A stretch of 64,000 bases of DNA from Mixta theicola (GCF_002895925.1 NZ_NWUO01000011.1:62001-126000); one strand, 5' to 3'. Positions 1 to 11,701 are shown, counted from the first letter of the stretch. Numbers and translations: made by a program. Notes: generated by a model not told the origin, from the letters alone.

Positions 1-266
1 TCGTCGTAGGTGGTCATCAGCGGATTATCAAACCAGCTGATCTCATCGGCGGAAAAGTAGGTTACCTTATCCGATACCAGCTTGTAGCTCAGGCTGCCGG
101 TTGGGTTATATACCACGGTACTGGAATTCGCGCTGGTATAGGTTGGCTCCCGATCGTTTGTTTCCACCTGACCCCGATCGTCATCGTTACCGGCGAGATT
201 CCAGCCGATCAAAATAATGGCGATCAACGCCAACAATAGCGTTATCCAACGCCTGGTTTTACTCAT
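1..266 (-). CDS. lptC: LPS export protein LptC (partial, C-terminal part off window)
   Basis: The first 88 or so codons of LptC, the bitopic inner-membrane protein that receives lipopolysaccharide from LptBFG and passes it to LptA in the periplasm. The start is ATG at 264-266. The protein opens with a short basic stretch (MSKTRRW) followed by one hydrophobic segment at about residues 7-23, then a periplasmic domain containing SDKVTYF and WFDNPLMTTYD, as in E. coli LptC. The ATG overlaps the kdsC stop by ATGA, so the two are translationally coupled in the usual kdsD-kdsC-lptC order. The gene is cut by the left edge of the window. Confidence 0.95.
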   Translation of the reverse strand, partial: MSKTRRWITLLLALIAIILIGWNLAGNDDDRGQVETNDREPTYTSANSSTVVYNPTGSLSYKLVSDKVTYFSADEISWFDNPLMTTYD

Positions 267-829
267 ATCGATTGCCCTTTGGCATCATCAAACTTATCCT
301 GGGCGATCAAAATAAGATCGCAGACTTCGCGCACTGCGCCGCGACCACCGGCGATGCGGGTCACATAGTTAGCGCGCCCCAGCAGCAGCGGATGTGCATC
401 GGCCACCGCAACGCTTAAGCCGGCCTGGGCCATTACCGGCCAGTCAATTAAATCGTCGCCAACGTAGGCAACCTGCCTGGGGGCCAGCGACAGTTTATCC
501 AGGAGTTCCCTGAAGGCCAAAAGCTTATCGGACTGTCCCTGGTAAAGATGTGTAATGCCCAGCGTCTGGCAACGATCTTCCAGCAGCTTAGCCCGGCGAC
601 CGGTAATAATCGCGACCTCAATATCGGACGTCAGCAGGCAGCGAATGCCATAACCGTCACGAACGTTAAAGGCTTTCAGCTCTTCGCCGCTGTTGCCCAT
701 ATAAATCAGGCCATCAGACATTACGCCGTCAACGTCGCAGATTAACAGGCGAATCTCACCGGCGCGTGTTATTACGTCCTGGCTTACCTTACCGTAGCAG
801 GTATCCACGACGTCGGTTTCTTGCGTCAT
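263..829 (-). CDS. kdsC: 3-deoxy-D-manno-octulosonate 8-phosphate phosphatase KdsC
   Basis: HAD-family phosphatase that hydrolyses KDO 8-phosphate to KDO, the third step of KDO synthesis for the LPS inner core. With the start at 829 it is 188 residues, the same as E. coli. The nucleophile motif DVDGV (Asp32, Asp34) and the late VGDDLIDWPVM motif are present, and the C-terminus ends GQSI as in E. coli. An ATG four codons upstream (841) is also open, but the GGA/AAGA bases lie correctly only for 829 and the family starts there. It sits between kdsD and lptC and overlaps lptC by 4 bases. Confidence 0.96.
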   Translation of the reverse strand: MTQETDVVDTCYGKVSQDVITRAGEIRLLICDVDGVMSDGLIYMGNSGEELKAFNVRDGYGIRCLLTSDIEVAIITGRRAKLLEDRCQTLGITHLYQGQSDKLLAFRELLDKLSLAPRQVAYVGDDLIDWPVMAQAGLSVAVADAHPLLLGRANYVTRIAGGRGAVREVCDLILIAQDKFDDAKGQSI

Positions 830-846
830 TCTTATTTCCATTCGGT

Positions 847-1833
847 TTATACTACGCCAGCGCGCAGCATGTCATGCATATGTACGATACCGATAAGCTG
901 GTCGCCGTCGGCGACCATGACGGCAGTGATATGCTTACTTTGCATCAGGTTCAGGGCGTCGACCGCCAACATATTGGGCCGTACGCGAATGCCGCCCGGC
1001 GTCATCACGCTGGCAATGGAAGCGTTTTGAAAATCGATGCCCATATCAAAAACGCGGCGTAAATCGCCGTCGGTGAAAATCCCCTGGATATGCATCAGAT
1101 CGTCTACGATCGCCGTCATGCCCAGATTTTTGCGCGTAATTTCCAGCAGAGCATCGCGCAGCGACGCTTCCTGGGTTACATGGGGAATTTCATCGCCGCT
1201 GTGCATAATATCACTGACGCGCAGTAACAGCTTGCGGCCCAGCGCGCCGCCTGGATGAGAAAGGGCAAAGTCTTCGGCAGTAAAGCCGCGCGCCTTAAGC
1301 AGGGCAACCGCCAGCGCATCGCCCATTACCAGCGTCGCCGTGGTGCTGGTGGTCGGCGCCAGGCCCAGCGGACAAGCCTCGTGCGGAACTTTAACACACA
1401 GATGAATATCTGCTGCACGCGCCATGCTGCTTTCCGGACGGCTGGTAATGCAAATCAGCGCCACTTTAAGCCGCTTTAGCACCGGGATCAGCGCCAGGAT
1501 TTCATTTGATTCGCCGGAATTGGAAATGGCGATCACAATGTCGCTGGTGCTGACCATACCCAAATCGCCATGGCTGGCTTCGGCGGGATGAACAAAAAAG
1601 GCGGGCGTGCCGGTACTGGCAAAGGTTGCCGCCATTTTTTTGCCAATATGCCCCGATTTTCCCATCCCCATCACCACGACTTTTCCCTGGCAATAGAACA
1701 TCATTTCGCAGGCGCGGGTAAAATCATCGTTAATGTATTGATCGAGCTGTTCCAGCCCCTGACGTTCAATATCCAGCACTTCTTTACCAGCCTGTTGGAA
1801 ATCAAACCCCGGCTCAAGCATGATGTGAGTCAT
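847..1833 (-). CDS. kdsD: D-arabinose 5-phosphate isomerase KdsD
   Basis: Converts D-ribulose 5-phosphate to D-arabinose 5-phosphate, the first committed precursor of KDO. It has 328 residues, identical in length to E. coli KdsD. The order is an N-terminal SIS sugar-isomerase domain (GMGKSGHIG near residues 57-65, ISNSGES motif, LAPTTSTTATLVMGDALA) followed by a pair of CBS domains (DIMHSGDEIP and VMTPGGIRVRP). The gene lies 14 bases downstream of yrbG and 17 bases upstream of kdsC, the standard yrbG-kdsD-kdsC-lptC order. Confidence 0.97.
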   Translation of the reverse strand: MTHIMLEPGFDFQQAGKEVLDIERQGLEQLDQYINDDFTRACEMMFYCQGKVVVMGMGKSGHIGKKMAATFASTGTPAFFVHPAEASHGDLGMVSTSDIVIAISNSGESNEILALIPVLKRLKVALICITSRPESSMARAADIHLCVKVPHEACPLGLAPTTSTTATLVMGDALAVALLKARGFTAEDFALSHPGGALGRKLLLRVSDIMHSGDEIPHVTQEASLRDALLEITRKNLGMTAIVDDLMHIQGIFTDGDLRRVFDMGIDFQNASIASVMTPGGIRVRPNMLAVDALNLMQSKHITAVMVADGDQLIGIVHMHDMLRAGVV

Positions 1834-1847
1834 TGATGTTCAGTCCT

Positions 1848-2828
1848 TTATCCGTTGAGACTAAATGGCTGCAGGTAGAGTACGGCTACCCAGACAATAA
1901 AACCGGCCAGTAAAATAGCCCCGGCGCGACGACCAATACGGCGGCTGCGCTGCAGGCAAATCAGCATAAACAGGGCGCTGACGCCCAGCATAACCCAGTA
2001 ATCGCGCTCAAAAGCGGCGCTATCGAACTCGCCGGGCTGAATCAGGGCCGGCAGCCCAGGTACAATAGCCAGATTATAAATGTTGGAGCCGATAAGGTTG
2101 CCAATAGCAATATCATCTTCCCCTTTTAATGCGCCCGCGATCACGGTCGCCAGCTCCGGCAGACTGGTGCCAACTGAGATAATCGTTAGCCCTATTACCA
2201 GCTCGCTGACGCCGAAATAATCGGCAATTACCGTTGCGTTATCGATCACCATTCGGGTTGACATCGGCAGAATAATCAGCGCAACCGCCAGCCACAGAAA
2301 GGCCACCGTGTTGCCCGAATCATCACGCGGCAGCTCAGCCAGCTGCTCCTGCGTTAGCGTATCGCTGTTGTCCCGTTCAGCGCGGCGGGCAATACGAATA
2401 ATAAACAGCAGGTATAGCAGGGCAATCGCGATCAACGCGACGCCATCAATGCGGCTTAGCCGGTGATCGCAAAGAATAATGCCGCTCAGTAGCGTAACCA
2501 GCAGCATTAACGGCAGCTCACGCCGCACCAGGTTTGAATGTACCGTGAGTGGGTGCAGCAGCGCCGCGCCGCCAAGAATGAGCAAAATATTGGTAATATT
2601 GGAGCCCATGGCGGTTCCGACGGCCATATCCATCTGCCCGTGCGTGGCGGCAGTAAAGGAGACGATCAGCTCAGGCAGCGAAGTTCCGATGCCCACAATA
2701 GTCATGCCGATAATCAGCGGGGGAACGCCTAGCGAACGACAGAGTATGGCAGCACTAAACACTAAACGATCGGCTCCATAGACCAGTAGAACTAAACCGA
2801 TAACTAACAGTGCAGCGGCTAAAAGCAT
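1848..2828 (-). CDS. yrbG: Sodium/calcium exchanger family inner-membrane protein YrbG
   Basis: CaCA-superfamily cation antiporter-like protein of 326 residues (E. coli 325). It contains two inverted repeats, each with the family's alpha motif: GIGTSLPELIVSF near residues 46-58 and SVGTSLPELATVI near residue 217. Each is followed by a GSNI motif (GSNITNI, GSNIYNL). About ten hydrophobic segments are visible. The physiological substrate in enterics is not established. It is the first gene of the minus-strand yrbG-kdsD-kdsC-lptC group and is divergent from the mla operon. Confidence 0.93.
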   Translation of the reverse strand: MLLAAALLVIGLVLLVYGADRLVFSAAILCRSLGVPPLIIGMTIVGIGTSLPELIVSFTAATHGQMDMAVGTAMGSNITNILLILGGAALLHPLTVHSNLVRRELPLMLLVTLLSGIILCDHRLSRIDGVALIAIALLYLLFIIRIARRAERDNSDTLTQEQLAELPRDDSGNTVAFLWLAVALIILPMSTRMVIDNATVIADYFGVSELVIGLTIISVGTSLPELATVIAGALKGEDDIAIGNLIGSNIYNLAIVPGLPALIQPGEFDSAAFERDYWVMLGVSALFMLICLQRSRRIGRRAGAILLAGFIVWVAVLYLQPFSLNG

Positions 2829-2907
2829 GAAAAATCCTTGGATCGGTTATACTCGTCGGTTTGCCAGACTCGTCATTTTGCAGGCAATATAAAGAATGGC
2901 GATGATT

Positions 2908-2935
2908 TTGACCGTCTGCGAGCAAAAAGTAAAAC
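2908..2935 (+). promoter_or_regulatory. Candidate sigma70 promoter for the mla operon
   Basis: TTGACC at 2908-2913 and TAAAAC at 2930-2935 are separated by 16 bases in the 225-base divergent region between yrbG and mlaF. The -10 matches consensus at only four of six positions, so this is a candidate. No other better-spaced pair stood out on the plus strand. Confidence 0.35.
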
Positions 2936-3053
2936 TTATGCCGGTTTTCGCTACGACGAAGCATCAGATTTCTGCAAAACTCGCGGCTATTGTTAGTTGA
3001 ACGCGATTAACATAAATGATTTGAATCGCCTGAAATGGATAACAGAGGTATCA

Positions 3054-3869
3054 ATGCACCAGCCATCCACGAATCTGGTTGAGGTCCACGGCGTTAGCTT
3101 TAGCCGGGGTAATCGCACCATTTTCGACAATATCTCGTTAACGGTGCCAAAAGGGAAAGTCACCGCCATCATGGGGCCTTCCGGTATCGGGAAAACGACC
3201 TTGCTGCGTCTTATAGGCGGTCAGCTGCAGCCGGATGCCGGAGACATTTGGTTTGACGGCGAAAATATTCCCAAACTTTCGCGCTCGCGCCTGTATGAGA
3301 CGCGCAAGCGTATGAGCATGCTGTTTCAGTCCGGGGCGCTGTTTACCGATCTTAACGTTTATGAGAATGTCGCCTGGCCGCTGCGCGAGCATGCCCGTTT
3401 ACCCGCGCCGCTGCTGCACAGCACGGTGATGATGAAGCTGGAGGCGGTTGGGCTTCGCGGCGCGGCCAAATTAATGCCTTCAGAGCTTTCAGGCGGGATG
3501 GCGCGCCGTGCCGCCCTGGCGCGTGCGATTGCCCTGGAGCCCGATCTGATCATGTTCGACGAGCCTTTTGTCGGCCAGGATCCGATTACGATGGGCGTCC
3601 TGGTTAAGCTAATTGATGAACTGAATCATTCGCTGGGCATGACCTGCATCGTCGTATCGCATGATGTGCCTGAAGTCTTGAGCATCGCCGATTACGCCTA
3701 TATTGTTGCCGGGCAAAAAATCATTGCTCAGGGAACAACGCAGGCGCTACAGGATAATCCTGACGCGCGCGTACGCCAGTTCATCGATGGTATTGCTGAT
3801 GGGCCGGTGCCTTTTCGCTATCCGGCCGGCGACTATTTTGCCGATCTTACCGGTTCAGGGAGTCAATAA
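3054..3869 (+). CDS. mlaF: Phospholipid ABC transporter ATPase MlaF
   Basis: ATPase subunit of the inner-membrane MlaFEDB complex, which moves phospholipids between the inner membrane and periplasmic MlaC and so maintains outer-membrane lipid asymmetry. It has 271 residues. Walker A GPSGIGKT lies at 41-48, the signature LSGGMARR begins at 145, and Walker B LIMFDE is at 165-170 with GQDP and the switch SHDVPEV after it. I start it at ATG 3054, preceded by GAGG. A longer frame from 2997 has no match to the family. It is the first gene of mlaFEDCB, with mlaE starting 4 bases after its stop. Confidence 0.96.
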   Translation: MHQPSTNLVEVHGVSFSRGNRTIFDNISLTVPKGKVTAIMGPSGIGKTTLLRLIGGQLQPDAGDIWFDGENIPKLSRSRLYETRKRMSMLFQSGALFTDLNVYENVAWPLREHARLPAPLLHSTVMMKLEAVGLRGAAKLMPSELSGGMARRAALARAIALEPDLIMFDEPFVGQDPITMGVLVKLIDELNHSLGMTCIVVSHDVPEVLSIADYAYIVAGQKIIAQGTTQALQDNPDARVRQFIDGIADGPVPFRYPAGDYFADLTGSGSQ

Positions 3870-3873
3870 ACTG

Positions 3874-4656
3874 ATGTTTTTAAATGCGCTGGCGCTGCTG
3901 GGTCGCCAGGGGATCCAAACCTGTGCCTCGTTTGGCCGTGCTGGCCTGATGCTATTTCACGCGCTGGCCGGTAAACCGCAGTTCCGTAAACACGCCCCGC
4001 TGCTTATCAGGCAGTTGTACAGCGTAGGCGTGATGTCCTTACTGATCATCCTGGTCTCCGGCCTGTTTATCGGCATGGTGCTGGGGCTGCAGGGCTTCCT
4101 GGTGCTGACGACCTACGGAGCCGAAACCAGCCTCGGCATGCTGGTGGCGCTGTCGCTGCTGCGCGAGCTGGGGCCGGTCGTCACTGCCCTGCTGTTTGCC
4201 GGACGCGCCGGATCGGCGTTAACGGCGGAAATTGGCCTGATGAAAGCCACGGAGCAGCTTTCCAGTATGGAAATGATGGCGGTGGATCCGCTGCGTCGGG
4301 TAATCTCTCCGCGCTTCTGGGCGGGCTTTATCAGCATGCCGCTGCTGGCGCTGATTTTTACCGCCGTTGGTATTTGGGGCGGGGCGCTGGTTGGCGTTAG
4401 CTGGAAAGGCATCGACGCTGGGTTTTTCTGGTCGGCTATGCAAAACGCGGTAGATTTTCGCACCGATATTATTAACTGCCTGATTAAAAGCGCGGTGTTT
4501 GCCATTACGGTCACCTGGATCGCGTTGTTTAATGGCTACGACGCGATTCCGACCTCAGAAGGGATCAGCCGGGCCACCACACGTACGGTGGTACATTCCT
4601 CTCTGGCGGTACTCGGATTAGATTTCGTGCTGACGGCACTGATGTTTGGGAACTAA
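3874..4656 (+). CDS. mlaE: Phospholipid ABC transporter permease MlaE
   Basis: Permease of the Mla phospholipid transporter. It has 260 residues from ATG 3874, the length of the E. coli protein. It is strongly hydrophobic and carries the conserved MlaE-family cores [46 protein letters not shown] and [13 protein letters not shown], and ends LTALMFGN as in E. coli. The frame stays open upstream inside mlaF, but the start at 3874 fits the family and follows a CAGGGAG stretch. It lies between mlaF and mlaD. Confidence 0.96.
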   Translation: MFLNALALLGRQGIQTCASFGRAGLMLFHALAGKPQFRKHAPLLIRQLYSVGVMSLLIILVSGLFIGMVLGLQGFLVLTTYGAETSLGMLVALSLLRELGPVVTALLFAGRAGSALTAEIGLMKATEQLSSMEMMAVDPLRRVISPRFWAGFISMPLLALIFTAVGIWGGALVGVSWKGIDAGFFWSAMQNAVDFRTDIINCLIKSAVFAITVTWIALFNGYDAIPTSEGISRATTRTVVHSSLAVLGLDFVLTALMFGN

Positions 4657-4660
4657 GGCA

Positions 4661-5200
4661 ATGCAAACTAAAAAAAGTGAAATTGGGGTAGGGGCGTTCA
4701 TGCTGTTGGCGCTGGTCGCCATCCTGTTTCTCTGTCTGCGCGTCGCAGATGTGAAATCGCTGGGCACCGAGCCTGGCTGGAAGCTTTACGCTACCTTTGA
4801 CAATATCGGCGGCTTGAAAACCAGCTCTCCGGTTAAGATTGGCGGCGTGGTGATCGGCCGCGTGACGGATATTTCACTGGATGAGAAATCCCTGTCGCCA
4901 CGCGTAACGATGGAAATCGAGGATAAATATAATCATCTTCCCGATACCAGTTCGCTGGCGATTCGTACTCAGGGGCTGCTGGGCGAACAGTATCTGGCGT
5001 TAAACGTTGGTTTTGACGATCCTGAAATGGGAACGGCAATCCTGAAGGATGGCGATACGCTGCAGGATACGAAATCAGCGCTGGTGCTGGAGGATCTGAT
5101 TGGTCAGTTTTTATATAAGAGCGGCGATGGTAATCAAAGCGCTCAGCAGGAGCAAAACGCGCCTGCAGCATCGACTCCTGCTAACCCGGAACAACCTTAA
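4661..5200 (+). CDS. mlaD: Phospholipid-binding MCE protein MlaD
   Basis: Membrane-anchored periplasmic MCE-domain protein that forms the hexameric lipid channel on MlaFEB. It has 179 residues. One N-terminal transmembrane helix at about residues 9-26 is followed by the MCE core (TFDNIGGLKTSSPVKIGGVV, then YLALNVGFDDPEMGTAILKDGDT) and a low-complexity Gln/Ala/Pro tail. The start at 4661 (MQTKKSEIG) matches E. coli MQTKKNEI and lies 4 bases after the mlaE stop. It is part of mlaFEDCB. Confidence 0.96.
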   Translation: MQTKKSEIGVGAFMLLALVAILFLCLRVADVKSLGTEPGWKLYATFDNIGGLKTSSPVKIGGVVIGRVTDISLDEKSLSPRVTMEIEDKYNHLPDTSSLAIRTQGLLGEQYLALNVGFDDPEMGTAILKDGDTLQDTKSALVLEDLIGQFLYKSGDGNQSAQQEQNAPAASTPANPEQP

Positions 5201-5212
5201 GAGGCTATACGT

Positions 5213-5851
5213 ATGTTTAAACGTTTACTGATGGTCGCTATGCTGGTCATCGCACCGCTGGCGGCAAATGCGGCAGACCAAAGCAACCCCTATAAGCTGA
5301 TGAATGAGGCGGCGGCAAAAACCTTTACCCGCCTGAAAAATGAGCAGCCGAAAATCAAGCAGGATCCAAATTACCTGCGCGACATCGTGCGTCAGGAGCT
5401 GCTGCCTTATGTACAGATTAAATATGCCGGCGCGCTGGTTTTAGGCCGCTACTACCGTGACGCTACGCCGGCGCAGCGCGAAGCCTATTTCAGCGCGTTT
5501 GGCGACTATCTGGCGCAGGCCTACGGCCAGGCGCTGGCGCTTTATCATGGACAAACTTATCAAATCGCCCCGGAGCAGCCGCTTGGCGACGCGAAAATTA
5601 TCGCTATCCGCGTAAGCATTATCGATCCCAACGGGCGTCCCCCGGTTCGTCTGGATTTCCAGTGGCGTAAAAACAGCCGCACCGGCGAATGGCAGGCTTA
5701 TGACATGATTGCCGAAGGGATCAGTATGATCACCACCAAACAAAATGAGTGGAGTGATACGCTGCGAACCAAAGGCATCGATGGCCTGACGCAGCTGCTG
5801 AAAAAATATGCGGCGCAGCCTATTTCTCTGGATCAGAAAAATAATGGCTGA
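5213..5851 (+). CDS. mlaC: Periplasmic phospholipid carrier MlaC
   Basis: Soluble periplasmic shuttle that ferries phospholipid between outer-membrane MlaA and inner-membrane MlaFEDB. It has 212 residues with a clear signal peptide (basic MFKRLL, hydrophobic core, ANA cleavage site near residue 20). The family fold is indicated by [29 protein letters not shown] and [16 protein letters not shown]. It follows mlaD by 12 bases and its last 8 bases overlap mlaB. Confidence 0.96.
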   Translation: MFKRLLMVAMLVIAPLAANAADQSNPYKLMNEAAAKTFTRLKNEQPKIKQDPNYLRDIVRQELLPYVQIKYAGALVLGRYYRDATPAQREAYFSAFGDYLAQAYGQALALYHGQTYQIAPEQPLGDAKIIAIRVSIIDPNGRPPVRLDFQWRKNSRTGEWQAYDMIAEGISMITTKQNEWSDTLRTKGIDGLTQLLKKYAAQPISLDQKNNG

Positions 5852-6149
5852 TCTTTTGAGCTGGCAGGTTGAGGCGAAAACGCTTTACCTTCGCGGTGAG
5901 CTTGATCGGGAAACGCTGCTCGGCCTGTGGCAGCAGCGAGAAACCGCAATGCAAAATATTGCGGTTATCGATGTCTCCGGGCTGCAGCGCGTGGACTCAG
6001 CCGGACTGGCGCTACTGGTGCATTTGCGTCAGATAGCGCAACAGCAGGGCGCCAGCCCCGTTTTCAGCGGCGTCACGGATAAATTACACTCCCTGATTAC
6101 GCTGTATAATTTACAGCAGATTATTGTTTCTGTTGAAAATCCCGCCTGA
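5844..6149 (+). CDS. mlaB: STAS-domain protein MlaB
   Basis: Cytoplasmic STAS-domain subunit that binds MlaF and is needed for assembly and activity of the Mla ABC transporter. It has 101 residues from ATG 5844. The STAS core is visible as [22 protein letters not shown], with the conserved Ser of the anti-sigma-factor antagonist fold. It overlaps the end of mlaC by 8 bases, consistent with translational coupling, and is the last gene of the operon before a terminator at 6170. Confidence 0.94.
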   Translation: MADLLSWQVEAKTLYLRGELDRETLLGLWQQRETAMQNIAVIDVSGLQRVDSAGLALLVHLRQIAQQQGASPVFSGVTDKLHSLITLYNLQQIIVSVENPA

Positions 6150-6169
6150 TCGCGCGGGATCTCCGCTTA

Positions 6170-6195
6170 AGCCCCTGCGCTGCAGGGGCTTTTTG
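6170..6195 (+). terminator. Rho-independent terminator after mlaB
   Basis: AGCCCCTGC, a GCT loop and GCAGGGGCT form a perfect 9-base-pair stem followed by TTTTTG. It closes the mlaFEDCB transcript before ibaG. Confidence 0.9.
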
Positions 6196-6265
6196 TTTGT
6201 TTAAGATAGATGCGCTTTCAACTAATATGTCAGCCTGTTTATCATCTACCGAATGTAAAAAAATC

Positions 6266-6520
6266 ATGGAAAATAGTGAAATTCAGACAGTGCTAATGAA
6301 CGCACTGCCGTTAAAAGAAGTACATGTAAGCGGTGACGGCAGCCATTTTCAGGTGATCGCCGTTGGTGAATTATTCGCTGAGCTAAGCCGTGTGAAAAAA
6401 CAGCAAACGGTCTATGCGCCGCTGATGGAATACATCGCTGATAACCGTATTCATGCCGTATCCATCAAAACTTATACCCCTGAAGAGTGGGAACGGGATC
6501 GTAAGCTAAACGGTTTTTAA
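6266..6520 (+). CDS. ibaG: BolA-family protein IbaG
   Basis: BolA-like protein of 84 residues (E. coli IbaG/YrbA 84), which with monothiol glutaredoxin takes part in iron-sulfur trafficking and acid resistance. The BolA core is [15 protein letters not shown] with the conserved His-containing turn, and the C-terminus is ERDRKLNGF as in E. coli. I start it at ATG 6266 ([15 protein letters not shown]). The frame is open further upstream to 6197, but that overlaps the preceding terminator and has no match. It precedes murA by 68 bases. Confidence 0.93.
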   Translation: MENSEIQTVLMNALPLKEVHVSGDGSHFQVIAVGELFAELSRVKKQQTVYAPLMEYIADNRIHAVSIKTYTPEEWERDRKLNGF

Positions 6521-6573
6521 GCCGTTGAGGCGGCTTATGTTCCGCGACTCGATGGCCTTTTAAGTTCTGATAA

Positions 6574-7848
<1,275 letters not shown>

Positions 7849-7891
7849 ATTTCGTCACCGTGGCGCGTCTTGAAGAGACTGGCTTCTTAAA

Positions 7892-7921
7892 AACAGCTCC
7901 CGCCTCCGGGGGCTGTTTTTT
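7892..7921 (+). terminator. Rho-independent terminator after murA
   Basis: ACAGCTCCC pairs with GGGGGCTGT (one G-T pair), followed by TTTTTT. It lies 44 bases after the murA stop, between convergent murA and sfsB. Confidence 0.85.
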
Positions 7922-7933
7922 GCTTAAGCGGGT

Positions 7934-8209
7934 TCAGGATCGTGAACGAATCAGTTTTCTACGATCAAGTAGCTTATTGGTTCTTGGGTCGTAATAGCGG
8001 CTGGGCCAGATTTCCGCAGGATGAACCGCGATCGCTTCCGCAATCAACCATTCTCCCTTTGGCCACGGACGATTAAGAGCATTAGCCAGCGTTGATGAAC
8101 TCAGGCCAGCCTGACGCGATACGGCGGCAAGAGAGGTTCCTTTTTTATGCAGAGCAGCAATAATATCCGCAGTATGCCAGTCTTTCCTGGACTTGTTCAT
8201 ATCACTCAT
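7934..8209 (-). CDS. sfsB: Ner-like DNA-binding transcriptional regulator SfsB (Nlp)
   Basis: Small helix-turn-helix protein of 91 residues similar to phage Mu Ner and E. coli SfsB/Nlp, implicated in maltose-gene regulation. The DNA-binding core is DIIAALHKKGTSLAAVSRQAG then LSSSTLANALNRPWPKGE, typical of the winged Ner family. The start at 8209 is preceded by GGGAGAAG at proper spacing. A start three codons later is the alternative. It is downstream of ispB on the same strand and convergent with murA, as in E. coli. Confidence 0.9.
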   Translation of the reverse strand: MSDMNKSRKDWHTADIIAALHKKGTSLAAVSRQAGLSSSTLANALNRPWPKGEWLIAEAIAVHPAEIWPSRYYDPRTNKLLDRRKLIRSRS

Positions 8210-8458
8210 AGCGCACTTCTCCCTATGCTAATTTCGCCTTACGAAAATTGTTGGAGCTTTTCAGAATCTTTACGGTAAATGAATTAGAGAAAAGAGTATA
8301 TTTATACCTGAAGTTCAGCCTTTCTCTTGCCAGCGGGTAGTTTTTTATAGCAAATGGAATCCACTTATTTCCAGTAAATTCCAAATGGTACAAGAGAAAT
8401 GTGTTTCTCTTCGCAAAAGCTTGATAATTGGCTGCAAACGGGAAGGGAAAATGAAGAG

Positions 8459-8482
8459 CGGGAGCCTTAACCAGCACTCCCG
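8459..8482 (-). terminator. Probable terminator after ispB
   Basis: On the minus strand CGGGAG and CTCCCG pair around a 12-base loop, followed by CTCTTCATTTT. The T tract is imperfect. The rest of the 280-base gap to sfsB is AT-rich and holds no gene that I can support. Confidence 0.5.
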
Positions 8483-8489
8483 TAACGCA

Positions 8490-9461
8490 TCAGGAATCGC
8501 GCTGTACTGCCATATGAGCAAGCGCTTCCAGCGCGCTGCGCCAGGGGGATTCAGGCAGCGCCTGCAGAGCGGCGATAGCTTTATCCGCTTCCTGTTCAGC
8601 ACGGCTGCGCGTCCACTCCAGTGAGCCGCATTGACGCATCGCCTCCAGTACCGGATCCAGCAGATGACGACCATTACCCTGTTCAATCGCCTCACGGATC
8701 ATGGCTGTCTGCTGGGGATTACCGTGGCGCATGGCATGCAGCAGCGGCAGGGTAGGTTTCCCTTCGCTGAGATCGTCGCCCACGTTTTTCCCCAGCGTTT
8801 GCCCATCGGCGCTGTAATCCAGCAGATCGTCAATCAACTGAAAAGCGGTGCCAAGATAGCGGCCATAATCCTGTAAACCCTGCTCTTCGGCCGCGGCCGC
8901 TCCCGCCAGAATCCCGGACGATTGCGCCGCCGCTTCGAACAGGCGCGCCGTTTTGCTGTAAATCACCCGCATATAGCTTTCTTCAGTAATATCCGGGTCG
9001 TTACAGTTCATCAGCTGCAGCACTTCGCCCTCGGCGATAACGTTCACCGCCTCTGACATCAGCGCCAGAATACGCAGCGAACCGAGGCTGGTCATCATTT
9101 GAAAGGCGCGGGTATAAATAAAATCACCCACCAGCACGCTGGCTGCGTTGCCAAACGCCGCGTTGGCCGTGGCTTTCCCACGTCGCATATCGGACTCGTC
9201 AACCACATCATCATGCAGCAGCGTCGCGGTATGAATAAACTCAATCAGCGCGGCAATAGTCACGTGCTGTTTACCCTGATAGCCGAGCGCGCGTGCCGCA
9301 AGAATGGCAATCATCGGACGAATACGCTTTCCGCCGCCGCTGATAATGTAGTAACCCAACTGATTGATGAGCGAAACATCTGAATTCAGCTGTGAGAGGA
9401 TGGTCTCGTTGACGGCCGCCATGTCTTGTGCGGTTAATTCATTAATTTGTTCTAAATTCAT
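8490..9461 (-). CDS. ispB: Octaprenyl diphosphate synthase IspB
   Basis: Makes the C40 prenyl tail of ubiquinone-8 and menaquinone-8 from farnesyl diphosphate and isopentenyl diphosphate. It has 323 residues, as in E. coli. The first aspartate-rich motif DDVVD is at 84-88 and the second appears as LIDDLLDY. The GGGKRIRP motif near 42-49 binds isopentenyl diphosphate. It is divergent from rplU, the normal arrangement. Confidence 0.97.
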   Translation of the reverse strand: MNLEQINELTAQDMAAVNETILSQLNSDVSLINQLGYYIISGGGKRIRPMIAILAARALGYQGKQHVTIAALIEFIHTATLLHDDVVDESDMRRGKATANAAFGNAASVLVGDFIYTRAFQMMTSLGSLRILALMSEAVNVIAEGEVLQLMNCNDPDITEESYMRVIYSKTARLFEAAAQSSGILAGAAAAEEQGLQDYGRYLGTAFQLIDDLLDYSADGQTLGKNVGDDLSEGKPTLPLLHAMRHGNPQQTAMIREAIEQGNGRHLLDPVLEAMRQCGSLEWTRSRAEQEADKAIAALQALPESPWRSALEALAHMAVQRDS

Positions 9462-9617
9462 CAGTCTGTTCAGCTATTGCTCTGTTCAGCGCCATGTTAA
9501 GCGACTTTGCCCATGTCTGTGCCACGTAATGTATTACAGATTGTACTTGAAAAACGAGGCTCTTGAATCCTGAGTATGGCGCTGCGTTTTTTTTCTGCAA
9601 TCCTTTGCTATGTCCTC

Positions 9618-9646
9618 TTGTCAACGCAGGGATTTTTGCGTAGAAT
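9618..9646 (+). promoter_or_regulatory. Promoter of the rplU-rpmA operon
   Basis: TTGTCA (9618-9623) and TAGAAT (9641-9646) with a 17-base spacer, each five of six to consensus, lie 72 bases ahead of the rplU start in the ispB/rplU divergent region. Confidence 0.75.
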
Positions 9647-9718
9647 TCGCGCCCTATTGTGAATATTTATCGCGCCGCCTGACAATTGAAGAAGGTAAGC
9701 GCAGAAGCGGAGTTTTAT

Positions 9719-10030
9719 ATGTACGCGGTTTTCCAAAGTGGTGGTAAACAACACCGAGTAAGCGAAGGTCAAACCGTTCGCCTGGAAAAGCTGGACATCG
9801 CAACCGGCGAAACTATTGAGTTCGATCAGGTTCTGATGATTGCAAATGGTGACGACGTTACAATCGGCGCACCGCTGGTTTCAGGTGGCGTGATCAAAGC
9901 AGAAGTTGTTGCTCATGGTCGTGGCGAGAAAATTAAGATCGTTAAGTTTCGTCGTCGTAAACACCATCGTAAGCAGCAGGGCCATCGTCAGTGGTTCACT
10001 GATGTGAAAATCACTGGCATCAGCGCCTGA
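9719..10030 (+). CDS. rplU: 50S ribosomal protein L21
   Basis: Large-subunit ribosomal protein bL21, 103 residues from ATG 9719 ([14 protein letters not shown]), the same as E. coli. The basic loop [19 protein letters not shown] that contacts 23S rRNA is intact. An in-frame extension upstream to 9686 has no family support. It is first in the rplU-rpmA pair, with rpmA 15 bases downstream. Confidence 0.98.
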   Translation: MYAVFQSGGKQHRVSEGQTVRLEKLDIATGETIEFDQVLMIANGDDVTIGAPLVSGGVIKAEVVAHGRGEKIKIVKFRRRKHHRKQQGHRQWFTDVKITGISA

Positions 10031-10045
10031 GAGGAGATCTGACAA

Positions 10046-10303
10046 ATGGCACACAAAAAGGCTGGCGGCTCAACACGTAACGGTCGCGACTCTAATGCAC
10101 AGCGCCTGGGCGTAAAACGTTTCGGCGGTGAATCTGTACTGGCTGGCAACATCATCGTTCGTCAGCGTGGCACCAAATTCCACGCAGGCACCAACGTTGG
10201 TCTTGGCCGTGACCACACTCTGTTTGCTACTGCAAACGGTAAAGTGAAATTTGAAGTTAAAGGCCCGAACAACCGTAAATACGTCAGCATCATTGCTGAG
10301 TAA
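10046..10303 (+). CDS. rpmA: 50S ribosomal protein L27
   Basis: Large-subunit ribosomal protein bL27, 85 residues. Its N-terminal tail [16 protein letters not shown] reaches toward the peptidyl transferase centre, and this is the short mature form that needs no protease trimming. It is preceded by GAGGAG and followed by a strong terminator. In E. coli yhbE follows before obgE. Here it is absent. Confidence 0.98.
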   Translation: MAHKKAGGSTRNGRDSNAQRLGVKRFGGESVLAGNIIVRQRGTKFHAGTNVGLGRDHTLFATANGKVKFEVKGPNNRKYVSIIAE

Positions 10304-10348
10304 GGTTATCGTGCTGCAGGCTGGTTAATCTGCCTGCCAGAGAATGAA

Positions 10349-10376
10349 AGCCCCGCAGAATATTGCGGGGCTTTTT
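10349..10376 (+). terminator. Rho-independent terminator after rpmA
   Basis: AGCCCCGCA, a GAATAT loop and TGCGGGGCT form a perfect stem followed by TTTTT. Confidence 0.9.
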
Positions 10377-10511
10377 ACATTTTGAGCTTGCCTGATTTGC
10401 TGTACACTTTACGTACAGTCTTTCCGCAACGGGTCATCGCTTATGGCCTCGGCGGAATAAAGCCGCACCGGTTTGTCCGGTCGCCAGGTGAATGATTTAC
10501 GGAGAAGGTAA

Positions 10512-11684
<1,173 letters not shown>

Positions 11685-11701
11685 TCACAGCCAATAACCA
11701 C

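Noticed and set aside
8223-8477. 84-codon minus-strand frame between ispB and sfsB
   Set aside because: No ribosome site, overlaps the probable ispB terminator and has no family resemblance.
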